Source of the DNA: an uncultured Pseudoclavibacter sp. | GTDB taxonomy: Bacteria; Actinomycetota; Actinomycetes; Actinomycetales; Microbacteriaceae | Reading direction: 5' to 3' | DNA: 44,760 nt | Assembly: GCA_946221025.1 (NCBI GenBank) | Contig: CAMIMS010000011.1 | Coordinates: 1 to 44,760 of the forward strand | Part shown: one piece after another, positions 1 through 8,147 of the stretch | Numbering within the stretch: position 1 is the first letter of the stretch | Layout: the number at the start of each line of letters is the position of its first letter | Position numbers and translations under genes: made by a program | The notes under the pieces: model-generated | The model's input: only the letters and a program-made list of their open reading frames with translations | Told to the model about the DNA's origin: nothing | The model's database searches: none

Positions 1-1
1 G

Positions 2-1234
2 GTGCAACCCGCCCCAGAGAACCCCCTCGAGGCTCAGCCGCTTCGCACCTGCTCCATCCGCGCGCAAGACTCACACCCCGACGCGCTCGAATTCCACGGC
101 TACGCCGTGAACTCACGCACCGGCGAAGTGCTCTACGACCGCCGCGGCACCACCGAGAACCCGAGCGCCAGCACCGTGAAAGTCGTCGTCGCCGCGGCCG
201 CGCTGCACGTGCTCGGCCCCGACTACCGCATTCCTACCCGCGTCTACGCGGGCGAGAACCCCGGCGAAGTCGTCGTCGTCGGGGGCGGCGACCCGACGCT
301 CTCATCGCTCGCGCCCGGAATCTGGGGCTACTACTCGAGCGTCGAAAGCTTCATCTACGAGCTCGCCGACCGCACCAAAGCCGCCTACCAGGGTGACACG
401 GGCCTGAGCCAAACCCCCATCAGCTCGCTCACCGTCGACAACTCGCTCTTCGACGGTGACTGGCACCCCAGCTGGAACCCCAACGACCTGAAAGACGGTT
501 ACGTCGCCCCCATTTCGGCGTTCCAGATCGACGGCGGGCGGGTCGACCCGCTGAAGAAAGTCTCACCCCGCGCCGAAAAACCCGCGCAGGTCGCCGGTGA
601 GGCGCTCGCGGCCAAGCTCGGTATTCCGAAAGAGAACGTGAAGGTCAGCGGCTCTGTGAAGGAGGGGGCGAAGCTCCTCGCCGAAGTGCACTCCGAGCCG
701 CTCTCGCAGCTAGTCATCTACATGCTGCGCGACTCCGAAAACAACATCGCCGAAGCGCTCGGGCGACTCGTCGCCATCAAAATGGGCACCGGCAACACGT
801 TCGAAGCGATTCACCCGGCCGTCACCCAGGTGATCCGCAACATGGGCCTCGACCCGCGCGGCATCACGCTCGTAGACGGGTCGGGCCTGAGCGAACAAAC
901 CCGCCTCACCCCGAAGTTCGAAGTCGAGTTCTTCCGCGCCATCGCGAACTCGGCCACCACGAACATGCAACCGGTGATCGACAACCTGCCCATCAACCAA
1001 TCCACCGGCACCCTCAAAGACCGCCTTCCGAACGTGCCCGCAGGCGCCGTGCGAGCGAAAACCGGATGGAATGACGGCACCTACGGGCTCGCCGGGTACA
1101 TGAACCCGAACAACACGGATGAAATCACGTTCGCGTTCTACGTCGTCGGGAAGGTGCAACCGCAAAACCGCGTCGCGCTCGACAATGCGGTGACCGCGGC
1201 ATTCGGATGTGGCGTGCGGCTCTCGAACTCGTAG
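2..1234 (+). CDS. dacB: D-alanyl-D-alanine carboxypeptidase/endopeptidase, PBP4 (DacB) family, 5' partial
   Basis: This is a class C low-molecular-weight penicillin-binding protein that would trim D-Ala or cleave cross-links in peptidoglycan outside the cell. The serine-nucleophile motif SxxK is visible as STVK (about residues 57-60 of the visible part), the SxN motif as SEN (near 244) followed by NIAE, and the KTG box as AKTGW (near 353) followed by GLAGYM. No signal peptide is visible because the window opens inside the gene; the true start lies upstream, so the GTG at base 2 is only the first in-frame codon. It ends at 1234 with no obvious hairpin before pncA. Family assignment is firm; the split between carboxypeptidase and endopeptidase activity cannot be read from sequence. 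Confidence 0.9.
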   Translation: MQPAPENPLEAQPLRTCSIRAQDSHPDALEFHGYAVNSRTGEVLYDRRGTTENPSASTVKVVVAAAALHVLGPDYRIPTRVYAGENPGEVVVVGGGDPTLSSLAPGIWGYYSSVESFIYELADRTKAAYQGDTGLSQTPISSLTVDNSLFDGDWHPSWNPNDLKDGYVAPISAFQIDGGRVDPLKKVSPRAEKPAQVAGEALAAKLGIPKENVKVSGSVKEGAKLLAEVHSEPLSQLVIYMLRDSENNIAEALGRLVAIKMGTGNTFEAIHPAVTQVIRNMGLDPRGITLVDGSGLSEQTRLTPKFEVEFFRAIANSATTNMQPVIDNLPINQSTGTLKDRLPNVPAGAVRAKTGWNDGTYGLAGYMNPNNTDEITFAFYVVGKVQPQNRVALDNAVTAAFGCGVRLSNS

Positions 1235-1345
1235 GGCAGGCCGCGCCGCACATCTGAGCAAGCCCCATCACTGACCGGCTTCGCAAGATGTCGCTGTTAG
1301 CGTGCGAGACGCCTACTCGACCGAATCAAGCCCCTCGGAGGACCA

Positions 1346-1942
1346 ATGCCAACCGCGCTCATCATCGTCGACGTGCAGAACGACTTCACCGAAGGGGGAG
1401 CGCTCGGCGTGAACGGCGGCGCCGCAGTCGCCGAAGCCATCACCCAGTACGCGCGCGAACACAACGCTGACTACTCGCTCGTCGTCGCCACCCGCGACTG
1501 GCACGACCCGAACACCGACAACGGCGGCCACTTCGCCGCCGCCGGCGAAGAGCCGAACTTCACCACCACCTGGCCCGTTCACTGCGTGCAGGGCACCGAA
1601 GGCGCCGAATACCACCCGGCGCTCGATGAGAGCCTCATCGATGTGCACATCCGCAAGGGCCAAGATGCGGCCGCATACTCGGGCTTCGAAGGCGTCGACG
1701 ACGAGGGCCGCTCGCTCGAACAGGTCCTGAAGGATGCGGGCATCGACCGCGTGGATGTGGTCGGCATCGCCACCGACTACTGCGTGCGCGCCACCGCGCT
1801 CGATGCGAACAACGCCGGATTCGAGACCCGGGTGCGCGCAACCCTCACCGCCGCCGTCGCCCAGCACAGCCGCGTCAGCGCCATCGAAGACCTCCGCCGC
1901 GCGGGCGTCGTTGTCTCGGGTGACGCGAACGCACTCCGGTAA
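1346..1942 (+). CDS. pncA: Nicotinamidase/pyrazinamidase (isochorismatase fold)
   Basis: Cytoplasmic hydrolase converting nicotinamide to nicotinate for NAD salvage. The cysteine-hydrolase triad can be placed: Asp9 in IIVDVQNDF, Lys104 in HIRKGQD and Cys146 in IATDYCVRATALDA. The metal-binding residues Asp51, His53 and His62 lie in DWHDPNTDNGGHF. At 198 aa it has the usual family length. The start is supported by GGAGG five bases upstream (1338-1342), and a TAGCGT -10-like box lies at 1298-1303. The combination of metal ligands and the TDYCVRATA signature favours nicotinamidase over other isochorismatase-family members. Confidence 0.92.
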   Translation: MPTALIIVDVQNDFTEGGALGVNGGAAVAEAITQYAREHNADYSLVVATRDWHDPNTDNGGHFAAAGEEPNFTTTWPVHCVQGTEGAEYHPALDESLIDVHIRKGQDAAAYSGFEGVDDEGRSLEQVLKDAGIDRVDVVGIATDYCVRATALDANNAGFETRVRATLTAAVAQHSRVSAIEDLRRAGVVVSGDANALR

Positions 1943-2055
1943 CTGACCGCGCGGCGGCAGGCCGGGCACAAGCGCGCGCCCATTCGCAAACCGCGGGGCG
2001 GGAACCGAGACGGTGCCCGCCCCGCAGCGCGATTCCGCGACCCCGCGGACCGCGC

Positions 2056-4155
2056 CTACGCCTCCGGCCCCACGAGCAGCTGCCGCTCCGCGAGCCGCCG
2101 ATACAGCGGCGAGAGGTCGAGCAGCTCCTCGTGCGTGCCGCGGGCGACGACCCGTCCCCCATCCATCACCACGATCTGATCGGCATCGGCGACCGTGGCG
2201 AGGCGGTGCGCGATCACGATCATCGATCGACCCTCCGCGATCTGGTCGATCGCATCCCGCATGAGCGCCTCGTTCTCCCCATCCAGCGCCGCCGTCGACT
2301 CATCGAGCAGCAGGATCGGGCGACCCCCGAGCAGCGTCCGCGCAATCGCGAGACGTTGACGCTCACCGCCTGAGAGCATCACGCCGCCCTCACCGATCTG
2401 CGTTTCCAGCCCATCCGGCGACCGGTCGATGAGGTGCCCGAGGTTCACCTCCCGGATCGCGTTTGCGCAGGCGTCGTCGTTCGCCTCGGGGTTACTGAGG
2501 GTGAGGTTATCGCGGAGCGTCCCCGCGAGGGCCGGCGCATCCTGCTCGACGTAGCCGATGCGCGAGCGCAGCTCATCGCGCGGAATCTGGCGAATATCCG
2601 CGCCGTCAATGCGAATCGTGCCCGCCTCCGGGTCGTAGAAGCGCTCGATGAGCGCGAGCGTTGTCGACTTGCCGGCGCCCGAGGGGCCAACGAGCGCGGT
2701 GCGGGTGCCGCGCGGCACCTCGAACGACACCTCGTTCAGGATTAGCGGCGACTCGATCGCCGCATCCGCCGATTCGTTCGCGAACAGCTCCTCGGCGGCG
2801 TCACGCGAGGAGAACCCGCGCGACGACCCGCGCTGCATCGACTCGAGCCGCTTGACCGCCTCTGCCCGGTTCGCCTTCGCCCGCACGACCGAGGTGGGGT
2901 AGCGGAAGCTCACGTTCTCGAATGCGATCGCGGGCGTCTGGGTCGAAGCCGTGCCGGAGGAACCGGTGGCGGCGCGCTCGACAACAGACGCACCAGAAAC
3001 AGTTGACGCAGCGGCCGGATGCGCCGAGGCGCCCACCTCGCTGTCGACAGCCGCGGGCTGCACGCGAGCCCCAGCCTCCGCATCCGCGCCCGCCGGCCCC
3101 ACATCCGCGCCGACCGGCACCGCATCCGCAGCCCCCGCGTCGCGAGCATCGCCCGCATCCTCATCCGGTAGCGACATGATCTCCTCGATGCGCCCGAGCG
3201 CCCCGAGCGCCGAGTTCACCGACGTGACCGCGCCGAAGTAGAGGCCAAGCGGCATCACCAGCAAAAACAGGAACATCACGAACGACACGAGGTTCGCGAC
3301 CTCGAGCTCGCCCGTGGCAACACGCATGCCACCGAAACCGAGCACACCGATGAGCGCCACCTGAATCGCGATGCCGTTCACCGGCACGATGAGGGCCGAT
3401 GCGCTCGCCACGTCAATGCCGCGGTCGTAGGCCTCCGCCGCCTCACGCTGCACAATGCCCGCCTCGCGCTCGGTCGCGCCTGCCGCGCGAATCGTCCGCA
3501 CCGAGGTGATCGACCGCTCGACCGCCGCCGACAGGTCACCGACCTTCTTCTGCGCCGCCGCGGATGCCTTCCGCACTCGGCCACCGAGCAGTACCACGAG
3601 CGCGGCCGACACGAGCAGGATGAGGCCTGCCACCCCGAACAGCACCGGGTCGAGCACGAGCATCGCCACGCTCGCGCCAATGAGCGTGAGCGTTCCACCG
3701 ACCGCTTCGATGAGCCCTTGCGTGAGCACCGCACGAAGCATCGTCGTGTCGGAGCTCACCCGCGAGACCAGGTCGCCCGTGCGGCGTGCGTCGAACTCGG
3801 CGATCGGCAGGCGCATGAGCTTCGCGATCAGGCGCGAGCGGGTTCCGAGCACGATCGCCTCACCCATCCGCTGCAGGAGGTAGTGCTGCAACCCCTCAAG
3901 GAGCGCCCCGATCACGACGACCGCGAGAATGCCCCACGCGAGCGCCTGCGGTACCCGGCCCTGTTCGAGCTCGCGAATCACCACGCCCACCAGCAGGGGC
4001 CCCGCGAGCGTGAAGAGCGACCCGAGCAGGGAGATCACGATGATGATCGCCATCTGGCCGGGGTTGATCGTGACGTAGGAGAGCAACTGCCGGAATGAGG
4101 CGCGATTCTTCTCATCCGTCTTTCGACCGAAGCGCTTGCGTTCCTTCGCTGCCAT
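2056..4155 (-). CDS. ABC exporter, fused transmembrane and ATPase domains
   Basis: Half-transporter of the multidrug/lipid exporter type (ABCB/MsbA-like), expected to dimerise in the membrane. Residues about 25-320 carry six hydrophobic helices; the nucleotide-binding domain has Walker A GPSGAGKST (about 488-496), signature LSGGERQ (about 595) and Walker B ILLLDEST (about 612). Two things are odd for the family. An Ala/Gly/Asp-rich low-complexity linker of roughly 90 residues follows the membrane domain. A second, charged insert of about 45 residues splits the ATPase domain between the A-loop region (NVSFRYPTS) and the Walker A strand. GGAGGG lies just before the ATG. Substrate cannot be inferred. 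Confidence 0.9.
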   Translation of the reverse strand: MAAKERKRFGRKTDEKNRASFRQLLSYVTINPGQMAIIIVISLLGSLFTLAGPLLVGVVIRELEQGRVPQALAWGILAVVVIGALLEGLQHYLLQRMGEAIVLGTRSRLIAKLMRLPIAEFDARRTGDLVSRVSSDTTMLRAVLTQGLIEAVGGTLTLIGASVAMLVLDPVLFGVAGLILLVSAALVVLLGGRVRKASAAAQKKVGDLSAAVERSITSVRTIRAAGATEREAGIVQREAAEAYDRGIDVASASALIVPVNGIAIQVALIGVLGFGGMRVATGELEVANLVSFVMFLFLLVMPLGLYFGAVTSVNSALGALGRIEEIMSLPDEDAGDARDAGAADAVPVGADVGPAGADAEAGARVQPAAVDSEVGASAHPAAASTVSGASVVERAATGSSGTASTQTPAIAFENVSFRYPTSVVRAKANRAEAVKRLESMQRGSSRGFSSRDAAEELFANESADAAIESPLILNEVSFEVPRGTRTALVGPSGAGKSTTLALIERFYDPEAGTIRIDGADIRQIPRDELRSRIGYVEQDAPALAGTLRDNLTLSNPEANDDACANAIREVNLGHLIDRSPDGLETQIGEGGVMLSGGERQRLAIARTLLGGRPILLLDESTAALDGENEALMRDAIDQIAEGRSMIVIAHRLATVADADQIVVMDGGRVVARGTHEELLDLSPLYRRLAERQLLVGPEA

Positions 4156-4294
4156 GAACCCTCCGCCTCACGCGATTTCGAGCCGGATGCGGCCCATCGA
4201 GCAACTGTAGACCGGCCGCCCTGGCCCCATCCGTGCCCGCATTCGCGTCCGCGGACCCATCGCGCACGCCCCTGCCCATCCGAATGATGACAAC

Positions 4295-4343
4295 TGGCCC
4301 CAATTGGTCCCACTGGCCCGGCCACTGGGACCATTTAGGGCCA
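4295..4343. repeat. 49-bp hyphenated palindrome upstream of the ABC exporter
   Basis: Centred on base 4319, 21 of 24 symmetrical positions pair. The inner arms (4305-4318 with 4320-4333) have one mismatch and the outer arms TGGCCC/GGGCCA match fully. It sits 140 bases upstream of the exporter start in a region without genes. No T-run follows on either side, so it may be an operator rather than a terminator; that is inference. Confidence 0.6.
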
Positions 4344-4351
4344 CCTAGCGA

Positions 4352-4420
4352 GTGAGGCGGGGCGAGCGTCGGGTGAGGTGGGGCGAGCTTCAGGTGAGAC
4401 GACCGGTGAGAGGCGGGGCG
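4352..4420. repeat. Imperfect 21-bp direct repeats
   Basis: Two adjacent 21-bp copies (4352-4372 and 4373-4393) beginning GTGAGG and containing GGGGCGAGC differ at three positions; partial copies beginning GTGAG follow at 4394 and 4406. They lie between the palindrome at 4295-4343 and the terminator hairpin at 4449-4493. No coding frame explains them. Together these elements fill the 388-base gene-free stretch 4156-4543. Confidence 0.5.
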
Positions 4421-4448
4421 CTGCGTGAACCCGCATGAGGGGCTGCGC

Positions 4449-4493
4449 ACGGCGAAGGCCGGACCCACTCGCGTGAATCCGGCCCTTCGCCGT
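4449..4493 (-). terminator. Terminator hairpin downstream of the CHAP protein gene
   Basis: Arms 4449-4463 and 4478-4493 pair over 15 bp with a single one-base bulge around a 14-base loop. It lies 50 bases beyond the stop codon of the leftward CHAP gene. There is no clear U-tract, as is common for actinobacterial hairpin terminators. Confidence 0.65.
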
Positions 4494-4543
4494 GTGCTCG
4501 GTAGCGCCGCGGGAAGGTCGGCACTATCGGAGGGTGGATGAGC

Positions 4544-5389
4544 TTATGCGAACACCCACATCGAGTTGACCGGCGTCATGTTGACGACCTTCCATTGCCC
4601 GGCCGGGATGTGCACGAGAATGTTGCCCTTGCCGTTGTAGGCGGCGTGCATGTTCACCTTCGCGCCGCCGTACTGGTTGTTGTAGACCAGCTTGTTGCCG
4701 TACATGTTCGAGAAGTTGTACGGAGCGTAGTTGTAGTAGCGGGCGATCGGCTGGTCGGTGAAGCTGGTGCCCGGGTAGATGCAGACGTAACCCGAGGGGC
4801 AGTTCTGCGGGGTGCTCACGCGCGCGCCGCCACCGTTGTTGACGCCCGAACCGGCGGGGCGAACGAAGTTCGTGATGCGCTGGCCACCCACGTAGGTGCC
4901 GATGCCGGCACGGGCGGGGGCGTAGCTGATCGCGACGCGGTTGCCGTAGTTACCGTTGGTGATCTCGAGGCTGCCGTCGGCGCGAACCGCGGTGACGAGG
5001 GCCACGTGCTCGGCCCAGTTCGAGCCGTTGTAGCCGAACACGACCGCATCGCCGACCTGCGGGCGGTTCACGAGCGTGCCGTTTCGCTGGCCGTAGTGCA
5101 CGAAGCTCGCCGCGGCAGCGTTCAAGCCGTTGACGTTGACGCCCGCGCGGGCCCAGACCCACTTGGCGAAGTCGGCACACCAGGGCTCGCCGGTGATGCT
5201 GGTGTAGTAACCGGGGTCGTAGGGGCCGCGGCCGAGCTGGCTCTTGGCGATGCGGGCAATGTTGTCGCCGCGCGCGTCAGCGTGGGCGGCGGGAGCGTCG
5301 ATCGACTGAAGGGTCGGCACAGCGGCGAGGATGCCGAGTGCCACGATGAACAGGGCAACGAGACGTCGCCCGGCGGACATGATCTTCAC
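4544..5389 (-). CDS. Secreted CHAP-domain amidase-like protein with I36-like C-terminal domain
   Basis: The GTG at 5389 is preferred because GGAG lies six bases upstream; an ATG at 5380 is the alternative, and the longer open frame to 5551 lacks a signal. The N-terminus (RRLVALFIVALGILAAV) is a Sec signal peptide ending near AHA. Next comes a CHAP domain (cysteine/histidine-dependent amidohydrolase or peptidase of peptidoglycan), with the catalytic Cys in GEPWCADFAKWVW and the His in WAEHVALV. The last 85 residues start CPSGYVCIYPG and resemble the peptidase inhibitor I36 (SMPI) or crystallin-like fold, with RYYNY and NNQYGGA segments. The role is probably cell-wall cleavage or remodelling; the function of the C-terminal domain here is unknown. 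Confidence 0.82.
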   Translation of the reverse strand: MKIMSAGRRLVALFIVALGILAAVPTLQSIDAPAAHADARGDNIARIAKSQLGRGPYDPGYYTSITGEPWCADFAKWVWARAGVNVNGLNAAAASFVHYGQRNGTLVNRPQVGDAVVFGYNGSNWAEHVALVTAVRADGSLEITNGNYGNRVAISYAPARAGIGTYVGGQRITNFVRPAGSGVNNGGGARVSTPQNCPSGYVCIYPGTSFTDQPIARYYNYAPYNFSNMYGNKLVYNNQYGGAKVNMHAAYNGKGNILVHIPAGQWKVVNMTPVNSMWVFA

Positions 5390-5533
5390 GAGATTCTCCA
5401 ATCCCACGGGGTGAATGGCGCCAACGCTGGCGCAAGAGAACGCTAAATCCGCTCTGCGTGCGCGAACAACAAATCTCCCATGTCGTGAGAGGTTCAACTC
5501 CGCGAAGCGAGCGTGAACCTCGCGTGAACGAGA

Positions 5534-5577
5534 ACGCCCGCTCGCGGGCACCGAAGCGATGCGTTGCGAGCGGGCGT
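5534..5577 (-). terminator. Terminator hairpin downstream of the 116-aa membrane protein
   Basis: Perfect 12-bp arms (5534-5545 and 5566-5577, ACGCCCGCTCGC with its complement) enclose a 20-base loop. It lies 29 bases past the stop of the leftward gene at 5606 and upstream of the CHAP gene. Confidence 0.7.
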
Positions 5578-5605
5578 ATTCGAGCTGTCGCTAAGTTACA
5601 AGGAA

Positions 5606-5956
5606 CTACCAGGCGACGGCGAGGATCACGTTCAGCAGCGTCAGACCACCGATGGTTCCAACCGCCCAGCTCGGAGCGGTCTCGCGCTTGCGGTACATCA
5701 TGACGAGCACGAGTGCGGCGACGACGAACAGGAACTTGATGCCGAGCTTCATGTGGTTGACGTCGGCGCCGATCGCCATGTTCACGCCGTACAGGGCGAT
5801 GCCGGTAATGGCCATCGTCCAGGCACCGTGAATCATGCCGGGGATGATGCGGGCCGTGCCCGCGCGCATGTCCTTGATCTGCACCATGACCGACCCGAGC
5901 AGGGCCGCGAGGCCGATGAAGTGGAAAATGAGCAGGATGATCTTGAGGAATTCCAT
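5606..5956 (-). CDS. Small four-helix integral membrane protein, function unknown
   Basis: This 116-residue protein consists almost entirely of hydrophobic segments (about residues 4-24, 40-60, 70-88 and 97-115) separated by short loops with RETAP and DVNHMK. A His (FHFIGLAAL) in helix 1 and two further His residues (IHGAW and NHMK) are spaced as in small haem- or quinone-associated membrane proteins, but no family is claimed. The ATG follows a TAGAAT box by exactly six bases, which suggests a leaderless transcript. It has its own hairpin terminator and appears monocistronic. Confidence 0.75.
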   Translation of the reverse strand: MEFLKIILLIFHFIGLAALLGSVMVQIKDMRAGTARIIPGMIHGAWTMAITGIALYGVNMAIGADVNHMKLGIKFLFVVAALVLVMMYRKRETAPSWAVGTIGGLTLLNVILAVAW

Positions 5957-5962
5957 TAATTC

Positions 5963-5968
5963 ATTCTA
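5963..5968 (-). promoter_or_regulatory. Leaderless -10 box of the 116-aa membrane protein
   Basis: TAGAAT on the minus strand lies six bases before the ATG at 5956, so transcription would start at or next to the start codon. No Shine-Dalgarno sequence is present. Confidence 0.55.
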
Positions 5969-5979
5969 CGAAATCCAGT

Positions 5980-6669
5980 TCAGGCAGGGTTTGGCGTGTT
6001 TGCCGACCGCTCGGCGCGCTCGCCCGCAGTGACCTCGCCGACGGCACGCTCACCTGCGGGGTCGGCGCCGATCAGATGCCCCATCCGGTTCGCCTTCGTC
6101 GCGAGGTATTCCGCGTTCTCGGGCACCTGCCCGACGATGAGCGGGATGCGTTCGAGCACCCGAATTCCATCCGAATCGAGCGCCGTGATTTTCTCGGGGT
6201 TATTCGTGAGCAGACGCACTTCGCGAAGCCCTAGATCGCGAAGAATCGCCGCCGCGCCCGCGTAGGAGCGCGCATCCACCGGCAACCCCTGCGCGGTATT
6301 CGCGTCGACGGTGTCGAGCCCGGCTTCTTGCAACCGGTACGCGTGAAGCTTCGCGACTAGGCCAATGCCTCGCCCCTCGTGTCCGCGCAGGTAGATCACC
6401 GCACCGCCGTCGCGCGCGATGCGCTCAAGCGACGCGTCCAGCTGCGGCCCGCACTCGCATTTGAGCGATCCGAACGCTTCTCCGGTGAGGCATTCTGAGT
6501 GCAGCCGCACGATCGCGCCGTCACGAAGCTCACCGGATGAGATCGCCAGGTGCACATCCCCGGTCGCGAGGTCGGTGTAGGCGCGCACGTCGAACTCGCC
6601 GAAGCGAGTGGGCAGGCGCGTCTCAGTTTCGAGCTGAACGCCCGGATGCGCCGTGTTCTCGGCGGTCAT
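5980..6669 (-). CDS. ribA: GTP cyclohydrolase II
   Basis: First step of riboflavin synthesis: GTP to 2,5-diamino-6-ribosylamino-pyrimidinone phosphate, in the cytoplasm. The zinc site is the Cys triad in ECLTGEAFGSLKCECG; the substrate loop contains YLRGHEGRGIGL, and NNPEK follows. The ATG at 6669 is chosen because the homologous region begins soon after it and because it overlaps the stop of the upstream mannosyltransferase as TAATG, implying translational coupling. This is a stand-alone RibA (229 aa) without the DHBP synthase (RibB) domain often fused in actinobacteria. Its C-terminal tail is rich in Glu and Ala and not conserved. Confidence 0.93.
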   Translation of the reverse strand: MTAENTAHPGVQLETETRLPTRFGEFDVRAYTDLATGDVHLAISSGELRDGAIVRLHSECLTGEAFGSLKCECGPQLDASLERIARDGGAVIYLRGHEGRGIGLVAKLHAYRLQEAGLDTVDANTAQGLPVDARSYAGAAAILRDLGLREVRLLTNNPEKITALDSDGIRVLERIPLIVGQVPENAEYLATKANRMGHLIGADPAGERAVGEVTAGERAERSANTPNPA

Positions 6670-7430
6670 TACTGGGCGCGCGCCTCGTTTCGGGCACGCC
6701 CGGCGAGGTGCTGCGCATCCGCGAGTCGCACGCCCACGCCCCAGGCGAGCACTCGCCACAGCGCCTCGATGACAATGGCCGTCGACATTTTCGAGGTGCC
6801 GATTTCGCGCTCAACGAAGGTGATCGGAATCTCGCGCACATCGAATCCGCGACGCTCGAACATCCAAGCCGTTTCGATCTGGAAGCAGTAGCCGGCAGAT
6901 GAGACCGACCACACATCCGCATCCTTCAGCGCGCTCGCGCGGTACCCGCGAAAGCCCGCCGTGAGGTCGCGAAGCTTGCTGCGCAGCATGATGCGCGAGT
7001 ACAGCGATGCGCCGCGGCTGATGAACTGCCGGCGAAGTGGCCAGTTCTCGGTGCGGCCACCGGGCATCCAGCGCGTGCCGATCACGAGGTCGGCGCCGTC
7101 ATCGAGTTGGCGAAGCATTTCGGGGATGCGGTTTGCCGGGTGCGAGCCATCGGCGTCGAACTCGAACACGTAGTCGTAGCCGCGTTCGAGCGCGATCCGG
7201 AACCCTTCGAGGTATGCGGTGCCGAGGCCGAGCTTCCCGGCCCGGTGGTGCACGGTGACTCGCTTGTTCTCAGTGGCAATCTGGTCGGCGAGCTCGCCCG
7301 TTCCATCGGAACTGTTGTCGTCGACGACGAGAACATCGAGGCTGGGATGCGTGGCCAGCAGCCGGTTCACGACTGGGCCCAGATTTTCCCGCTCGTTGTA
7401 GGTGGGCAGAACGATGAGGGCCGTGGACAC
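6669..7430 (-). CDS. Polyprenol-monophosphomannose synthase (DPM1-like GT2)
   Basis: A GT2 glycosyltransferase that would transfer mannose from GDP-mannose to a polyprenyl phosphate at the inner membrane face, feeding lipoglycan or protein mannosylation. The N-terminal nucleotide-binding strand (ALIVLPTYNERENLGPVV), VVDDNSSDGTGE, the DxD-like FEFDADGSHP and GTRWMPGG are classic DPM1 motifs. At 253 aa it lacks the N-acyltransferase (Lnt) domain fused to Ppm1 in some actinobacteria and has no C-terminal membrane helices. The GTG start lies six bases after TACACT, a leaderless arrangement. ribA overlaps its 3' end. Confidence 0.9.
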   Translation of the reverse strand: MSTALIVLPTYNERENLGPVVNRLLATHPSLDVLVVDDNSSDGTGELADQIATENKRVTVHHRAGKLGLGTAYLEGFRIALERGYDYVFEFDADGSHPANRIPEMLRQLDDGADLVIGTRWMPGGRTENWPLRRQFISRGASLYSRIMLRSKLRDLTAGFRGYRASALKDADVWSVSSAGYCFQIETAWMFERRGFDVREIPITFVEREIGTSKMSTAIVIEALWRVLAWGVGVRLADAQHLAGRARNEARAQ

Positions 7431-7436
7431 CCGGAA

Positions 7437-7442
7437 AGTGTA
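7437..7442 (-). promoter_or_regulatory. Leaderless -10 box of the mannosyltransferase-ribA pair
   Basis: TACACT on the minus strand ends six bases before the GTG at 7430. No ribosome-binding site is visible upstream of that codon. Confidence 0.5.
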
Positions 7443-7493
7443 TAGCGATGCGCGGCCAGGCCCGGCGTTACGGATGCAGCCGTGCCCGGTTCG

Positions 7494-8117
7494 TTACCTG
7501 CCGAGTTCCCGCGCGGCTGCTGGCCACGCGTTCAAATCCGCGTCGGTGAGTGGCCCGTCGCTCGCGCGGCGAATACCGTTCCAGGCCATCGGACGTTCCT
7601 CGTTGTACCGCAGCTCACGCACCGGCCGAGTGCCGTCAAAGCGAAAGCCCGCGCGAATTGCGACCGCTGCCGACGCGAGATTGCCCTCCACGCACTCCCA
7701 GTGAATCGCGTCGTGGCCGCGCTCGAACACGAGCTGGCACACCCGCTCGAGCGCCCGGCCCATGATGCCGCGGCCGCGCGCATCCGGATGCAGCCAGTAG
7801 CCCACATCCGGCGGGTCTTGCGCTCGAAGCTCGAACGCGCCGAGGATCTCGCCGCCGGGTCGCTCGCGAATCGCCCACAGCTCGAATTCGCCAGACTCCC
7901 ATCCGCGAATCGCGTAGTGGCCGACGAAAAAGTCGGCGTGCGATCGCTTGTACGGCCACGGGAACGTCATGAACCGCCGCATTTCCTCGCCCGTGCAGGC
8001 TTCGTACACGCGTGGCGCATCGCTTGTCTGCAGCGCGTTCAGCACGATGCCGTCGCCGTGAACCTCGGTGACGATCTCGCGCAGGCGCGCGTCGCGCTCC
8101 TCGGGGGTTCGTGCCAT
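7494..8117 (-). CDS. GNAT-family N-acetyltransferase (RimJ/RimL-like)
   Basis: A 207-residue acetyl-CoA-dependent acyltransferase. Family features are LNALQTSDAPRVYEACT near the N-terminus, the conserved strand GYWLHPDARGRGIMGRAL (acetyl-CoA pyrophosphate loop, RGRGIMG) and the later ECVEGNLASAAVAIRAGF that marks RimJ/RimL proteins. The acceptor is unknown: ribosomal protein N-terminus, antibiotic or small metabolite are all possible. It begins 30 bases after the trpS stop on the same strand, so co-transcription is plausible. Confidence 0.88.
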   Translation of the reverse strand: MARTPEERDARLREIVTEVHGDGIVLNALQTSDAPRVYEACTGEEMRRFMTFPWPYKRSHADFFVGHYAIRGWESGEFELWAIRERPGGEILGAFELRAQDPPDVGYWLHPDARGRGIMGRALERVCQLVFERGHDAIHWECVEGNLASAAVAIRAGFRFDGTRPVRELRYNEERPMAWNGIRRASDGPLTDADLNAWPAAARELGR

Positions 8118-8147
8118 GTCCGGGCCGAGCGATGCAGATACGTCGCG

